DNA of 64,000 bases, taken from positions 1,240,001 to 1,304,000 of the forward strand of contig NC_026737.1 of the NCBI RefSeq assembly GCF_000210295.1. The letters run 5' to 3'. The translations under genes were made by a program, and so were the position numbers. Of this stretch, positions 29,061-38,142 are shown in pieces. The stretch's first letter is position 1. The number at the start of each line of letters is the position of its first letter. Origin of the DNA: Trypanosoma brucei gambiense DAL972 (lineage: Eukaryota; Euglenozoa; Kinetoplastea; Trypanosomatida; Trypanosomatidae). The notes below the pieces were generated by a model, which worked only from the letters and a program-made list of their open reading frames with translations, made no database searches and was not told the DNA's origin.

Positions 29061-29333
29061 CCGTTGACTCGGTGGGAGAGGGATAACTTCCGCCTGACGT
29101 TTGTAACACCCGCGACCAGAATGAGGAACTATTGGGTTGGTGCACGGGTTTTTGGGGCTTTGTGTATGTGTGTGTGTGTGTCGAGGGGGGGGGGGTAGAG
29201 TGAAATGGGATGGAGGAAAAACGATAATAATAATAATAGCAATAATAATAATAATATAAGAGTGTAAATGGGGAGAATGTGTACGGTATCAGGGGTAAAA
29301 CATATTTGCATATGCATACATGCATGTGAAATA
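29061..29333. repeat. Duplicated 5' flank, copy 2 (upstream of family member 3)
   Basis: Copy of 27206-27493, 273 bp, with shorter GT, G and AAT runs and otherwise essentially the same sequence. It ends in the same GCATGTATGCATATGCAAAT-like palindromic stretch (plus strand near 29308-29330). Confidence 0.9.
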
Positions 29334-29907
29334 CATGTTCCGATCTGTACTGCCTTGGGTTAATGAGGTAAAATAAACAACAATGAGCGCATGGTTGGTT
29401 GGTTAGTGCCACGTAGTCGTCGCATTCTGCAACAAAACAAGCGGCTACCTAAATATTATTCAGAAGCAATGCACATGGAGGCGACGAAGTAGATGTTCCT
29501 CCGCACCACAGTGCTGTGTGAAAAACGGGTGCCAGTGCTTCTAACCTCCTTGCACTTTCTTTTGCTTCTCTAGAACCTTCTGTTTTATGTTTCACACCCC
29601 ACTGTTTTACCGATCGCCAGGAATACCCGAACAAGCAAACAAGCACCGAAAACAAACAAAAGACCCCACCACGACGCGAGAAGTAAAGAAACCTTAATGC
29701 GATAACAACAACACCCATTAAAAAAAAAAAATAACTATAATATACCGACCCGACGAGGGTTGCCATATGCATACCCATATAGATGAAGGAATAAATACAA
29801 ATATATAATTATATAATTATATTTATATTCATATGACTAGGTGTATAAATAAAACAAACACATTCACACACTTATGTATGAGTGCACGGCACTCGTGTGC
29901 CTCCCAA
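29334..29907. other. Intergenic, no gene seen
   Basis: AT-rich spacer, presumably the 3' UTR of the gene at 29908, with an A-run at 29719-29730 and TATA-type repeats near 29795-29830. No coding ORF supported. Confidence 0.4.
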
Positions 29908-30372
29908 TTACAGTGTCTTCTCCACCTCCCCTCCCTTGCTTTCACTAGCGGCAAGCGAAACTCCCGTGGTTCGGGGAATATATGCCGAATGCCCGTACAC
30001 CACATCTGCGTGACTTGTTGCCTGTTCTAAAGGATTGTTTGGTATTTCACTCCGAGGGGGTTCCTCCTGCTGCAGCTGAGCCGCTGTAGTCATCTCATGG
30101 TGACGCGCTATGGGAATACCTGGCAGAATTATTGCCTCCGGAGGCGGTGGGACCACAGTTGTTGGTTGGGCTACCGGAATATTAATGTAATTGCCTTCAT
30201 TCCATGGAGGAGCGGGATGCAGCGGCTGATGCGGAGACAAGCCATCATTTCCTTCCTGCTGCTCCCCATCCTGTAAAAGCCGTCGTGGGCGAAACATCAA
30301 TAAAACGCGTATGATGAGGAACAGAAAGACAAATGTAAATACCAATAACAACGTGAAGTTCGTTTCCGACAT
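29908..30372 (-). CDS. Small single-pass membrane protein, VYG-motif family member 4
   Basis: A 154-aa protein, the shortest of the family. A membrane helix (about 7-26) is followed by basic FRPRRLL, then a proline-rich tail (PPWNEG, VVPPPPEA), ILPGIPIARHH (82-92, compare EGIPLAS of members 2 and 3), and ADVVYGHSAYIPR (122-134). The same order of elements (helix, basic stop, GIP block, VYG-x-Y) in a much shorter chain argues that these motifs are the functional core and the linkers are expendable. Start is the first ATG. It is the family member nearest the transporter array. Confidence 0.75.
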   Translation of the reverse strand: MSETNFTLLLVFTFVFLFLIIRVLLMFRPRRLLQDGEQQEGNDGLSPHQPLHPAPPWNEGNYINIPVAQPTTVVPPPPEAIILPGIPIARHHEMTTAAQLQQEEPPRSEIPNNPLEQATSHADVVYGHSAYIPRTTGVSLAASESKGGEVEKTL

Positions 30373-32134
30373 TTGCGTTGGGATACGTGCGTGTCTGGAA
30401 GGTGAACCACCGGCGTGGGGAAAGCGAAGTTATAATAAACAATTAGTGGCGAGTCGCGACGATAATAAGGAACGCGTCTTTGTACCGAATTGAGCGTGGT
30501 GTGCGTAACTACAAATCCGCGCACCGCTACATACAACTACCAAATGAAGACAAACGAAAAAGGAGGGTATAAAACCATAAAGGTGAAAGGGGCCCACGCA
30601 TGACGGTCACGTATTTTAGACAACTTAATCTCTAGTAAATCTCTCGTGTGGAAGATGATCAAAAGGAAAAAAAAGTCACAAAGTTAAATTGTGAGAGTCC
30701 TGACGGCGTTGCTGAGAACGAGGCCTAAGTGAGGTTTGCTTTCCCTGCAACCTCAATCCCCCTTCCCTTGTTGCCTTCGCCATATCGCCTTTTTTCTTGG
30801 GGAGGGGAGGGGGGCGGAAGGTGCGTGCCCGCAGCAATTACACTTGAGATCCCTCTCACATCATCGCATGTACGTCACCTCTCTTTTGCCCCTTCAAGGC
30901 CACAATACAAGATCACTATTCAACGAATAAGCCCTCAAAATTAAAAAGGAAAGGATACAAAAGCATCAAAAAACACAGGTATCGGGATGAATTAGGCAAG
31001 TACGTGTACCTCACCTTGTAACTTTTTTATCCTGCCAAATTTCTCCTCTCTTCGGCGTGGTTGTGGGATTCATTACCTGCAGCCGTGTGTTTTGAAGATA
31101 TTATGTTTTATCCCCTTCCCTCCCCCACTTTATAAAATTAAACGACTGAATCCTACGCAGCCATTGGGGCACTTCCTTATCGCCACACCTCCTTCTCCTC
31201 CTGGTACATCCCTTCTTGTTCATATGCAAACTCATTTGTTTCTTTCTTAATTATAAATCGAAAAAGATGTCCAATGTCACAAGTTCACAAGGTAATTACC
31301 CAAGAGAAAGAAAAAGGGGGAGGGAAAGGGGGAATATGTTGGGCGACCGGCACGAAAAAGAAAAAAAATGAAATAAGAAAATGCCAAAGTGAGGAAAAAA
31401 TGACAACGAAGACAAACTAATCTCGCCTTCCGTCGTGCAACCCACACGTCCTCCTTTTTCCGAACGAAAAAAATAAAAAATTACAATTATCAGCTGTGCG
31501 ATTGCTCCGCAGACGGGGCAGTTGGTTGTTCGGAGTAACCTCCTAACTTAAAAGAAATAACCATAATAATAATAATTACACGAACCGCTTTGCGACAATA
31601 ATGCCGTCTTCTGTTCACAACCCATCTCATTCTTTTTTAGTGATCAACTGAAAATACAATCAAACGCAGAAACCCGATAGCAATAATAATGCTGAAGTAA
31701 GATTAACAATTGAGTTTCAACTTAAAATAATAGTAACAGCACCGCATCCACAAATAACAAAAAAGGATCCAGGAACTTCCCGAGCTACAGTAAAACAAAT
31801 GTTTAAAAAAACGTAAGCAAACAGAAGCACACAATTGCACTTACGCGCTCAGAATCGAAACATAACAAGAAAAAGCAAATCAGGGAACCCTTCATTACGA
31901 AACATTTAAATATATAATTGGACCCTGCCATTCTCCAAAGAACAAAAGAATATATATATAATGATGTATATATATATCACACCACACTGACAAACCACAA
32001 CAAATCACCTGACCGAGGCAACAAAATCTACAACACAGGACAACAAAAAATGAAAATAAAGCGATGAATGGCAAGCAAAAAATAAAAATAAAATAAGAAG
32101 AACCAACGCGGCAATCTACAAAAAAAATGAAAAG
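30373..32134. other. Intergenic, no gene seen
   Basis: A 1.8-kb AT-rich spacer between the small membrane proteins and the transporter array. Contains G/A-rich stretches (30797-30823, 31300-31370) and TA repeats near 31950-31975. No ORF with coding character. Confidence 0.45.
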
Positions 32135-32161
32135 GTACCGTTTGCCAAGCGTGGGGCATTA

Positions 32162-33583
32162 TTACCAACCCACAGCCACTCCGTATATAGTGGCTCCAGT
32201 GCCAAATACAGACAAGGCAACACCAGCAAATAAAACTGCGTATGTTGCAATGTAGTGTAGCCACCCAACGGTACTCAGGGACCAGTTACCACCATACATC
32301 ATGAATAAGGAGGGAAGGATGAATCCAAGAAATCCACCACACACAGAGCCAACGAAACCAAACACTGTATTAATGTTCGGAATAAATAGGCCACAAAGCA
32401 GCATAATTATGGAAATGGTTCCAATAATAGTGCAATGCTTAAAAAATGAAAGCTTCTCCGTATCCAAGCCGATAATGCCGCACAACTCATTTCGGCATGT
32501 CATTGCAAGAAGAGCGTAAGATGCGAATAGTTTTACGAGCAGGCCAACAAATCCCACCAAAATTGCCGGCTCCTTCACGGGGTCATACATCAATAACACG
32601 GAGCCTGTAACATCACGCCCAAAGTCAAGGTAACCGAAGAATGCTGTCATGACACACAGGACAAGACATATACCCATGGCAATAGAAGAGTATGCAGTAA
32701 ACCTGTGCGCACTTGGCTTTGCCATTCCGAAATATATTTCAAAAACAGAGATATGACACAAAAATGCAAACGTAAAGACACCTGGGCCTTCCACTGCCCG
32801 GTTGCTGGTGCCGAAGAGGTGAATGCCTTCATCACCTGGCGCTCCAGTAACATGTACGTTCTTGATGTTTTCCGGCAACCCGTTCATACATGAATGCACC
32901 ACAATAACTGCCATAAGGTAAAATACGAAGATAACAGAAATCGTCGAGACATACCTCAAGGAATTCACCTCTCGTGGAATGGCGAGTGGTAGCATAAAAC
33001 ATAGCCACATGATGAAAGTCAGAAGGCGATTACCCCACTTCTCCTTAAGGAAGTTTGGCGCATCTGCACCCTTAAGTATTGTGCTAACAATATCGCCTGT
33101 CGCTATTATCTGCGCTACGGCTGCCCCAAATGCGTTAACCACACGTAATACCCCCGTAAAGTACAAACAAGGCTGCCCAAGCAGCGCACGCGCCATACCC
33201 TCGTAGGATCTGAATCCATGCCGCTCCATTTGTGCACCAAGACAATATAATGAGTATACGCATAGGAAATATATGATGATAGGGTACACAAATGTCATGA
33301 CCAGTCCAGTGCTGTTGGCGGCCGCGGGCAACCCGAGGATACCAGCTCCGATACATATGGAGGCAAGGCTGAAGGCGGTCGAAACTAGCCCGCCCGGAGG
33401 GATCATTGAAGTGAAACACTTCATGGATGACTGTTCCCCTTCTCCCTCATTAGCGGGAAGAGCATTCTTGCCCTTAAGCCCTTCATCTTCTCCACTTATC
33501 ACTTCGCAGGAGCCGAAAGGAGATGTGACATCTGCCTTGTTTACCTGTTCCTTGTTTGTTGTGGGGACCACTGCGGACGCCAT
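32162..33583 (-). CDS. Amino-acid transporter, AAAP family, type A copy 1
   Basis: A 473-aa permease. It has an acidic soluble N-terminus (1-55), IPPGGLVSTAFSLASICIGA into the first helix (GAGILGLP at 79-86), about eleven membrane segments, and the family blocks IPREVNSLRYVS and FFGYLDFGRDVTGSVLLMYD. The frame opens 19 codons earlier, but the predicted splice AG (33624-33625, after CTCCCTTTTTCTTTT) removes that part, so I start at ATG 33583. Compared with its copy at 36148 it differs in clusters: QPCLYFTG and AAVAQIIATGDI here versus PYGAHLTG and ACVAYIISVGDI; CHISVFEIYF versus CQCYAFEIYF; GRDVTG versus GGKVTG. These clusters sit in or beside membrane helices and may alter substrate choice. 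Substrate unknown. Confidence 0.9.
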   Translation of the reverse strand: MASAVVPTTNKEQVNKADVTSPFGSCEVISGEDEGLKGKNALPANEGEGEQSSMKCFTSMIPPGGLVSTAFSLASICIGAGILGLPAAANSTGLVMTFVYPIIIYFLCVYSLYCLGAQMERHGFRSYEGMARALLGQPCLYFTGVLRVVNAFGAAVAQIIATGDIVSTILKGADAPNFLKEKWGNRLLTFIMWLCFMLPLAIPREVNSLRYVSTISVIFVFYLMAVIVVHSCMNGLPENIKNVHVTGAPGDEGIHLFGTSNRAVEGPGVFTFAFLCHISVFEIYFGMAKPSAHRFTAYSSIAMGICLVLCVMTAFFGYLDFGRDVTGSVLLMYDPVKEPAILVGFVGLLVKLFASYALLAMTCRNELCGIIGLDTEKLSFFKHCTIIGTISIIMLLCGLFIPNINTVFGFVGSVCGGFLGFILPSLFMMYGGNWSLSTVGWLHYIATYAVLFAGVALSVFGTGATIYGVAVGW

Positions 33584-33623
33584 CCAACAACAATGATAAC
33601 AGAGTGTTTGCCTTGCTTGCGCA

Positions 33624-33665
33624 CTTACGTGCATACGCAAAAGAAAAAGGGAGCAAACAGCGTAA
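33624..33665 (-). promoter_or_regulatory. Predicted spliced-leader acceptor of transporter A1 (same in A2)
   Basis: The coding strand reads GCTCCCTTTTTCTTTT, then the first AG at 33624-33625, 41 nt before ATG 33583. The identical sequence occurs at an offset of 3986 bp in front of the second A copy. Confidence 0.6.
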
Positions 33666-33737
33666 TGGAGAGTAATTGTTTAGGGGATGATCATCCATGC
33701 GGTTGTGAATAACCGAAGATGATGGATATGCAGTGGT

Positions 33738-34259
33738 TATAGTCAGTTCAGTGAGGCAAAAAAAAAGGCGTTGAAACCATCTTTTTACACGGTGAATATT
33801 GCCAAATGTACTCCTTATGTGTTAAGCTCGGAACACGTCTATGTGTAAATGTATATGGAAAAAACGAGGTGAAGGGGACATGTTTACTGATGTAGATACA
33901 CAAACCTCACGAAACATAAGAGCTGCGCGAAGGGACGGACGAACAAAATACGGTTACCGAGGCCGCCGCAGCGACAGCAGGGTACCTAAGATATTAAATC
34001 GGGATAATAAGTTATGATAAAAGCAATAACACATAAAGAATACGTAAGCCGATACAAAGCAAATCGTTTCACAGTGAACAGGAGGGAATGGATTCGCTCA
34101 CCCACTTCAGTTAAAACGCTACTCGCTCAGTAGTTAAGTAAACCAAATCAAAAAAGGAAGGACAAGGTAAACAAAACAGATATTTAACAGTGCCAACAAC
34201 GTTGTCACGACCTTCTTTTTAAATCATTCACTCGGGCTGACCCTTATCATCCCTTGCTT
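33738..34259. other. Array spacer, no gene seen
   Basis: Spacer between A1 and B1, not similar by eye to the A2-B2 spacer. It should include the 3' UTR of B1. Confidence 0.4.
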
Positions 34260-35675
34260 TTATATGTTAATAGCTCCCCAGATGGAAGCCCCCGTGCCAA
34301 ACACAATGGCCAGCACACCACTAAGCAACAACGTATACGTCGCGATATAGTGAAAGGGCCCAACTTTCTGCCATGTAAATCCACCGGCATACAATAACAG
34401 CAGAGCAGGGAAAATGAATCCAAGAAGTCCACCAGAGATCGAACCAGCGAGGCCAAGTACTGTATTAATGTTTGGAATAAATAGGCCACAAAGCAGCATA
34501 ATTACGGAAAGGGTTACGACAGCAACACAGTGCTTCCAGAAGATCACCTTCTCCGCATCCCAACCAATAATGCTGTACAGCGCGTTACGGCATGCCATTC
34601 CGATTAAGGCGTAAGATGCGAATAGTTTTACGAGCAGGCCAACAAATCCCACCATAATTGCCGGCTCCTTCACGGGGTCATACATCAATAACACGGAGCC
34701 TGTAACATCACGCCCAAAGTCAAGGTAACCGAAGAATGCTGTCAAAACGTACATGGTGAAGCAGACAGCCATTGCAATGGTGGATGCCATTACAAACTTG
34801 CCCACCGACCTGTTTGTCATTCCTACATAGACCTCATACGCCGTAATTTGTGAGACGTAGGCGAAAATGAACACCCCAAGTCCTTCGATGGCCTTGTTCC
34901 CACTGTTAAAAAGCACAATTGCAGCCACATCATTCCTACCCACGCTGACGTTCTTGATGTTTTCCGGCAACCCGTTCATACATGAATGCACCACAATAAC
35001 GATCACAAGGTAGACAATGAAGCTAACAGCAAAGGTCGAGACGTACCTCAAGGAATTCACCTCTCGTGGAATGGCGAGTGGTAGCATAAAACATAGCCAC
35101 ATGATGAAAGTCAGAAGGCGATTACCCCACTTCTCCTTAAGGAAGTTTGGCGCATCTGTACCCTTAAGTATTGCGCTGAGGATATCACCCACGGATATTA
35201 TGTACGCCACACAACCGCTGAAGCCATGAAAGGCACGGGTTGCGGCGACAAGGTAGGATCCCTTGGCACCAAACAATACTTTTGCCACACCCTCAAAGTC
35301 GTGTGTTTTTGTTTTGTCTGCGGCGACACCGAGGGCATATATGGAGAATATAGTCATAACAGTAATTATAATGAGGTATACAATAGCCATAACGAGTCCG
35401 CTACTGTTGGCAGCGGAGGGTAGACCGACGATACCAGCTCCAACGGTTGATGATGCGATGTTGAAAGCACTTGCGGCAATGCCTCCGGGTGGGATGGCGG
35501 TGGCCACAAATGTGCTCATCCGTGCAAGGAAGCCGGTTCCCTCCCGCTGCTCTTGTGACTTGGGGTCTACAGCCGCGTCGCAGCATCCGATTGGTTCGTT
35601 CCTGACTTCCATGGCGGTGGGAACCTCTCGGGAGCAGGAGTCAGTCACAATCGAGTCCGCGCCTTCGTTGCTCAT
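34260..35675 (-). CDS. Amino-acid transporter, AAAP family, type B copy 1
   Basis: A 471-aa permease. The N-terminus (MSNEGADSIVTDSCSREV) is unrelated to type A; then AIPPGGIAASAFNIASSTVG leads into GAGIVGLP at 79-86. The loop KTKTHDFEGVAKVLFGAKG is type-B specific. From about residue 180 to 235 and again from FFGYLDFGRDVTG it is almost the same as type A, even at DNA level. The end is GTGASIWGAINI, different from all other copies. Variable cluster: EVYVGMTNRSVGKFVMASTI versus EVYMDMEDRSVRKFIVATSI in B2. The frame is open 55 codons further upstream; I start at the ATG shared with B2. A TG-repeat leader precedes it. Confidence 0.9.
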   Translation of the reverse strand: MSNEGADSIVTDSCSREVPTAMEVRNEPIGCCDAAVDPKSQEQREGTGFLARMSTFVATAIPPGGIAASAFNIASSTVGAGIVGLPSAANSSGLVMAIVYLIIITVMTIFSIYALGVAADKTKTHDFEGVAKVLFGAKGSYLVAATRAFHGFSGCVAYIISVGDILSAILKGTDAPNFLKEKWGNRLLTFIMWLCFMLPLAIPREVNSLRYVSTFAVSFIVYLVIVIVVHSCMNGLPENIKNVSVGRNDVAAIVLFNSGNKAIEGLGVFIFAYVSQITAYEVYVGMTNRSVGKFVMASTIAMAVCFTMYVLTAFFGYLDFGRDVTGSVLLMYDPVKEPAIMVGFVGLLVKLFASYALIGMACRNALYSIIGWDAEKVIFWKHCVAVVTLSVIMLLCGLFIPNINTVLGLAGSISGGLLGFIFPALLLLYAGGFTWQKVGPFHYIATYTLLLSGVLAIVFGTGASIWGAINI

Positions 35676-35781
35676 ATTCTCGTACTGGTATACGTGTGTG
35701 TGTGTGTTTTGGTGTGCAGTCAAAAAAATGTAGAAGAGAGTATAGGAGAAGGGAAAAGCACATTTTGTGTTATTTCCATAT
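34288..35781. repeat. Transporter array, unit B copy 1
   Basis: Repeated at 38174-39668 (offset about 3886 bp, small indels in the leader TG run). It starts inside the last codons of the gene, so the two B genes have different C-terminal ends. Confidence 0.85.
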
Positions 35782-36120
35782 TGGTTCCGGAATGTGCATC
35801 GGCATGGGCATGGGAGCAACGTGCACAGAACGTTTAACACTAATCCAACAAGATTGAAAACACATGTTATACCGCCTTTCCCCCATTTTTACGGAAAAAT
35901 ATTTCGTCCATGTTATACGTAAGAATAATGTACCCGCTACAGAAGGAATTGCTGCTGGTTAGCACCGTCCCTTCAAAGGGGGAATTATTACCGTATAATT
36001 CACGTTCGAGGAAGGAAATAACATATTTACCAGAGTTTTTAAGTTATTCCGTATATTATTTGCTTGTGAAGCGCTTTTTTACTCTAAAGTTGTGGCTTGT
36101 TACAACATTTTGCTTCGGAA

Positions 36121-37723
36121 GTACCGTTTGCCAAGCGTGGGGCATTATTACCAGCCCACAGCCACTCCGTATATAGTGGCTCCAGTGCCAAATACAGACA
36201 AGGCAACACCAGCAAATAAAACTGCGTATGTTGCAATGTAGTGTAGCCACCCAACGGTACTCAGGGACCAGTTACCACCATACATCATGAATAAGGAGGG
36301 AAGGATGAATCCAAGAAATCCACCACACACAGAGCCAACGAAACCAAACACTGTATTAATGTTCGGAATAAATAGGCCACAAAGCAGCATAATTATGGAA
36401 AGGATTCCAATAATAGTGCAATGCTTAAAAAATGAAAGCTTCTCCGCATCCCACTCAACGATGCCGCACAACCCATTTCGGCATGTCATTGCAAGAAGAG
36501 CGTAAGATGCGAATAGTTTCGTAAGGACGCCAACAAATCCCACCAAAATTGCCGGCTCCTTCACGGGGTCATACATCAATAACACGGAGCCCGTAACTTT
36601 CCCCCCAAAGTCAAGGTAACCGAAGAATGCTGTCATGACACACAGGACAAGACATATACCCATGGCAATAGCAGAGTATGCAGTAAACCTGTGCGCACTT
36701 GGCTTTGCCATTCCGAAATATATTTCGAAGGCGTAACATTGACAAACAAATGCAAACGTAAAGACACCTGGGCCTTCCACTGCCCGGTTGCTAGTGCCGA
36801 AGAGGTGAATGCCCTCATCACCTGGCGCTCCAGTAACATGTACGTTCTTGATGTTTTCCGGCAACCCGTTCATACATGAATGCACCACAATAACGCCCAT
36901 AAGGTAAAATATAAAGACAACAGCAAAGGTCGAGACATACCTCAAGGAATTCACCTCTCGTGGAATGGTGAGTGGTAGCATAAAACATAGCCACATGATG
37001 AAAGTCAGAAGGCGATTACCCCACTTCTCCTTAAGGAAGTTTGGCGCATCTGTACCCTTAAGTATTGTGCTAACAATATCGCCAACGGAGATTATGTACG
37101 CCACACAGGCCCCAAATGCGTTAACCACACGTAATACTCCAGTGAGGTGCGCACCGTAGGGCCCAAGCAGCGCACGCGCCATACCCTCGTAGGATCTGAA
37201 TCCATGCCGCTCCATTTGTGCACCAAGACAATATAATGAGTATACGCATAGGAAATATATGATGATAGGGTACACAAATGTCATGACCAGTCCAGTGCTG
37301 TTGGCGGCCGCGGGCAACCCGAGGATACCAGCTCCGATACATATGGAGGCAAGGCTGAAGGCGGTCGAAACTAGCCCGCCCGGAGGGATCATTGAAGTGA
37401 AACACTTCATGGATGACTGTTCCCCTTCTCCCTCATTAGCGGGAAGAGCATTCTTGCCCTTAAGCCCTTCATCTTCTCCACTTATCACTTCGCAGGAGCC
37501 GAAAGGAGATGTGACATCTGCCTTGTTTACCTGTTCCCTGTTTGTTGTGGGGACCACTGCGGACGCCATCCAACAACAATGATAACAGAGTGTTTGCCTT
37601 GCTTGCGCACTTACGTGCATACGCAAAAGAAAAAGGGAGCAAACAGCGTAATGGAGAGTAATTGTTTAGGGGATGATCATCCATGCGGTTGTGAATAACC
37701 GAAGATGATGGATATGCAGTGGT
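36121..37723. repeat. Transporter array, unit A copy 2
   Basis: Copy of 32135-33737 without indels; differences are clustered base changes within the coding region. Confidence 0.9.
36148..37569 (-). CDS. Amino-acid transporter, AAAP family, type A copy 2
   Basis: A 473-aa permease, near-copy of the gene at 32162, with the same N-terminus (one K to R change in NKEQ/NREQ) and the same C-terminus (GATIYGVAVGW). In the third-helix region it carries ACVAYIISVGDI, which is the type-B sequence rather than that of A1. It also shares STFAV with type B where A1 has STISV. These patches look like conversion from a B gene. Other private changes: GGKVTG, VGVLTKLF and GIVEWDAEK (the WDAEK part is again type B). 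Start chosen at ATG 37569 for the same splice reason as A1. Confidence 0.9.
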   Translation of the reverse strand: MASAVVPTTNREQVNKADVTSPFGSCEVISGEDEGLKGKNALPANEGEGEQSSMKCFTSMIPPGGLVSTAFSLASICIGAGILGLPAAANSTGLVMTFVYPIIIYFLCVYSLYCLGAQMERHGFRSYEGMARALLGPYGAHLTGVLRVVNAFGACVAYIISVGDIVSTILKGTDAPNFLKEKWGNRLLTFIMWLCFMLPLTIPREVNSLRYVSTFAVVFIFYLMGVIVVHSCMNGLPENIKNVHVTGAPGDEGIHLFGTSNRAVEGPGVFTFAFVCQCYAFEIYFGMAKPSAHRFTAYSAIAMGICLVLCVMTAFFGYLDFGGKVTGSVLLMYDPVKEPAILVGFVGVLTKLFASYALLAMTCRNGLCGIVEWDAEKLSFFKHCTIIGILSIIMLLCGLFIPNINTVFGFVGSVCGGFLGFILPSLFMMYGGNWSLSTVGWLHYIATYAVLFAGVALSVFGTGATIYGVAVGW

Positions 37724-38142
37724 GACAGAAAATTAAGGGAAGGCGGGCGGACATCCTTCTTAGGTGGTAGGATTGTCTGACTGCTGAATTACGCTAGGAT
37801 TGTTGCGCACGTTGTGAAGAACACAACAACTGTACTTTATTGTTAATAGGAAAATTTATTGCTGCCATCTTAGGATAAATACAACACGAACAGCATCTAG
37901 TAATGTGCTGGTGGGGCGATAACATCACCGTTAGTGGATGAAGGAGTGGTTTCTTCTACGTGCTTATATAAAATTAGGAAAACCATTACACAAAATTAAA
38001 TAAGAAGTTTACGATTAGAACACACCCATATTATCCACCGACATCAATAATTGACGACGCAGGAACTTCCCAACAAACAGGACCGCTAAAGAGTCAATGA
38101 CAACTAAAGGACATCTGCGACTAAGGCATTTTTAATCAATTG
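37724..38142. other. Array spacer, no gene seen
   Basis: Spacer between A2 and B2, different from the A1-B1 spacer, so the duplication was of gene-sized modules or the spacers were replaced later. Confidence 0.4.

Larger units (their letters stand above)
32135..33737. repeat. Transporter array, unit A copy 1
   Basis: A 1603-bp segment repeated at 36121-37723 with a constant offset of 3986 bp and no indels. It spans the whole A-type transporter gene, about 27 bp after the stop and about 154 bp upstream of the ATG including the splice acceptor. Confidence 0.9.
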
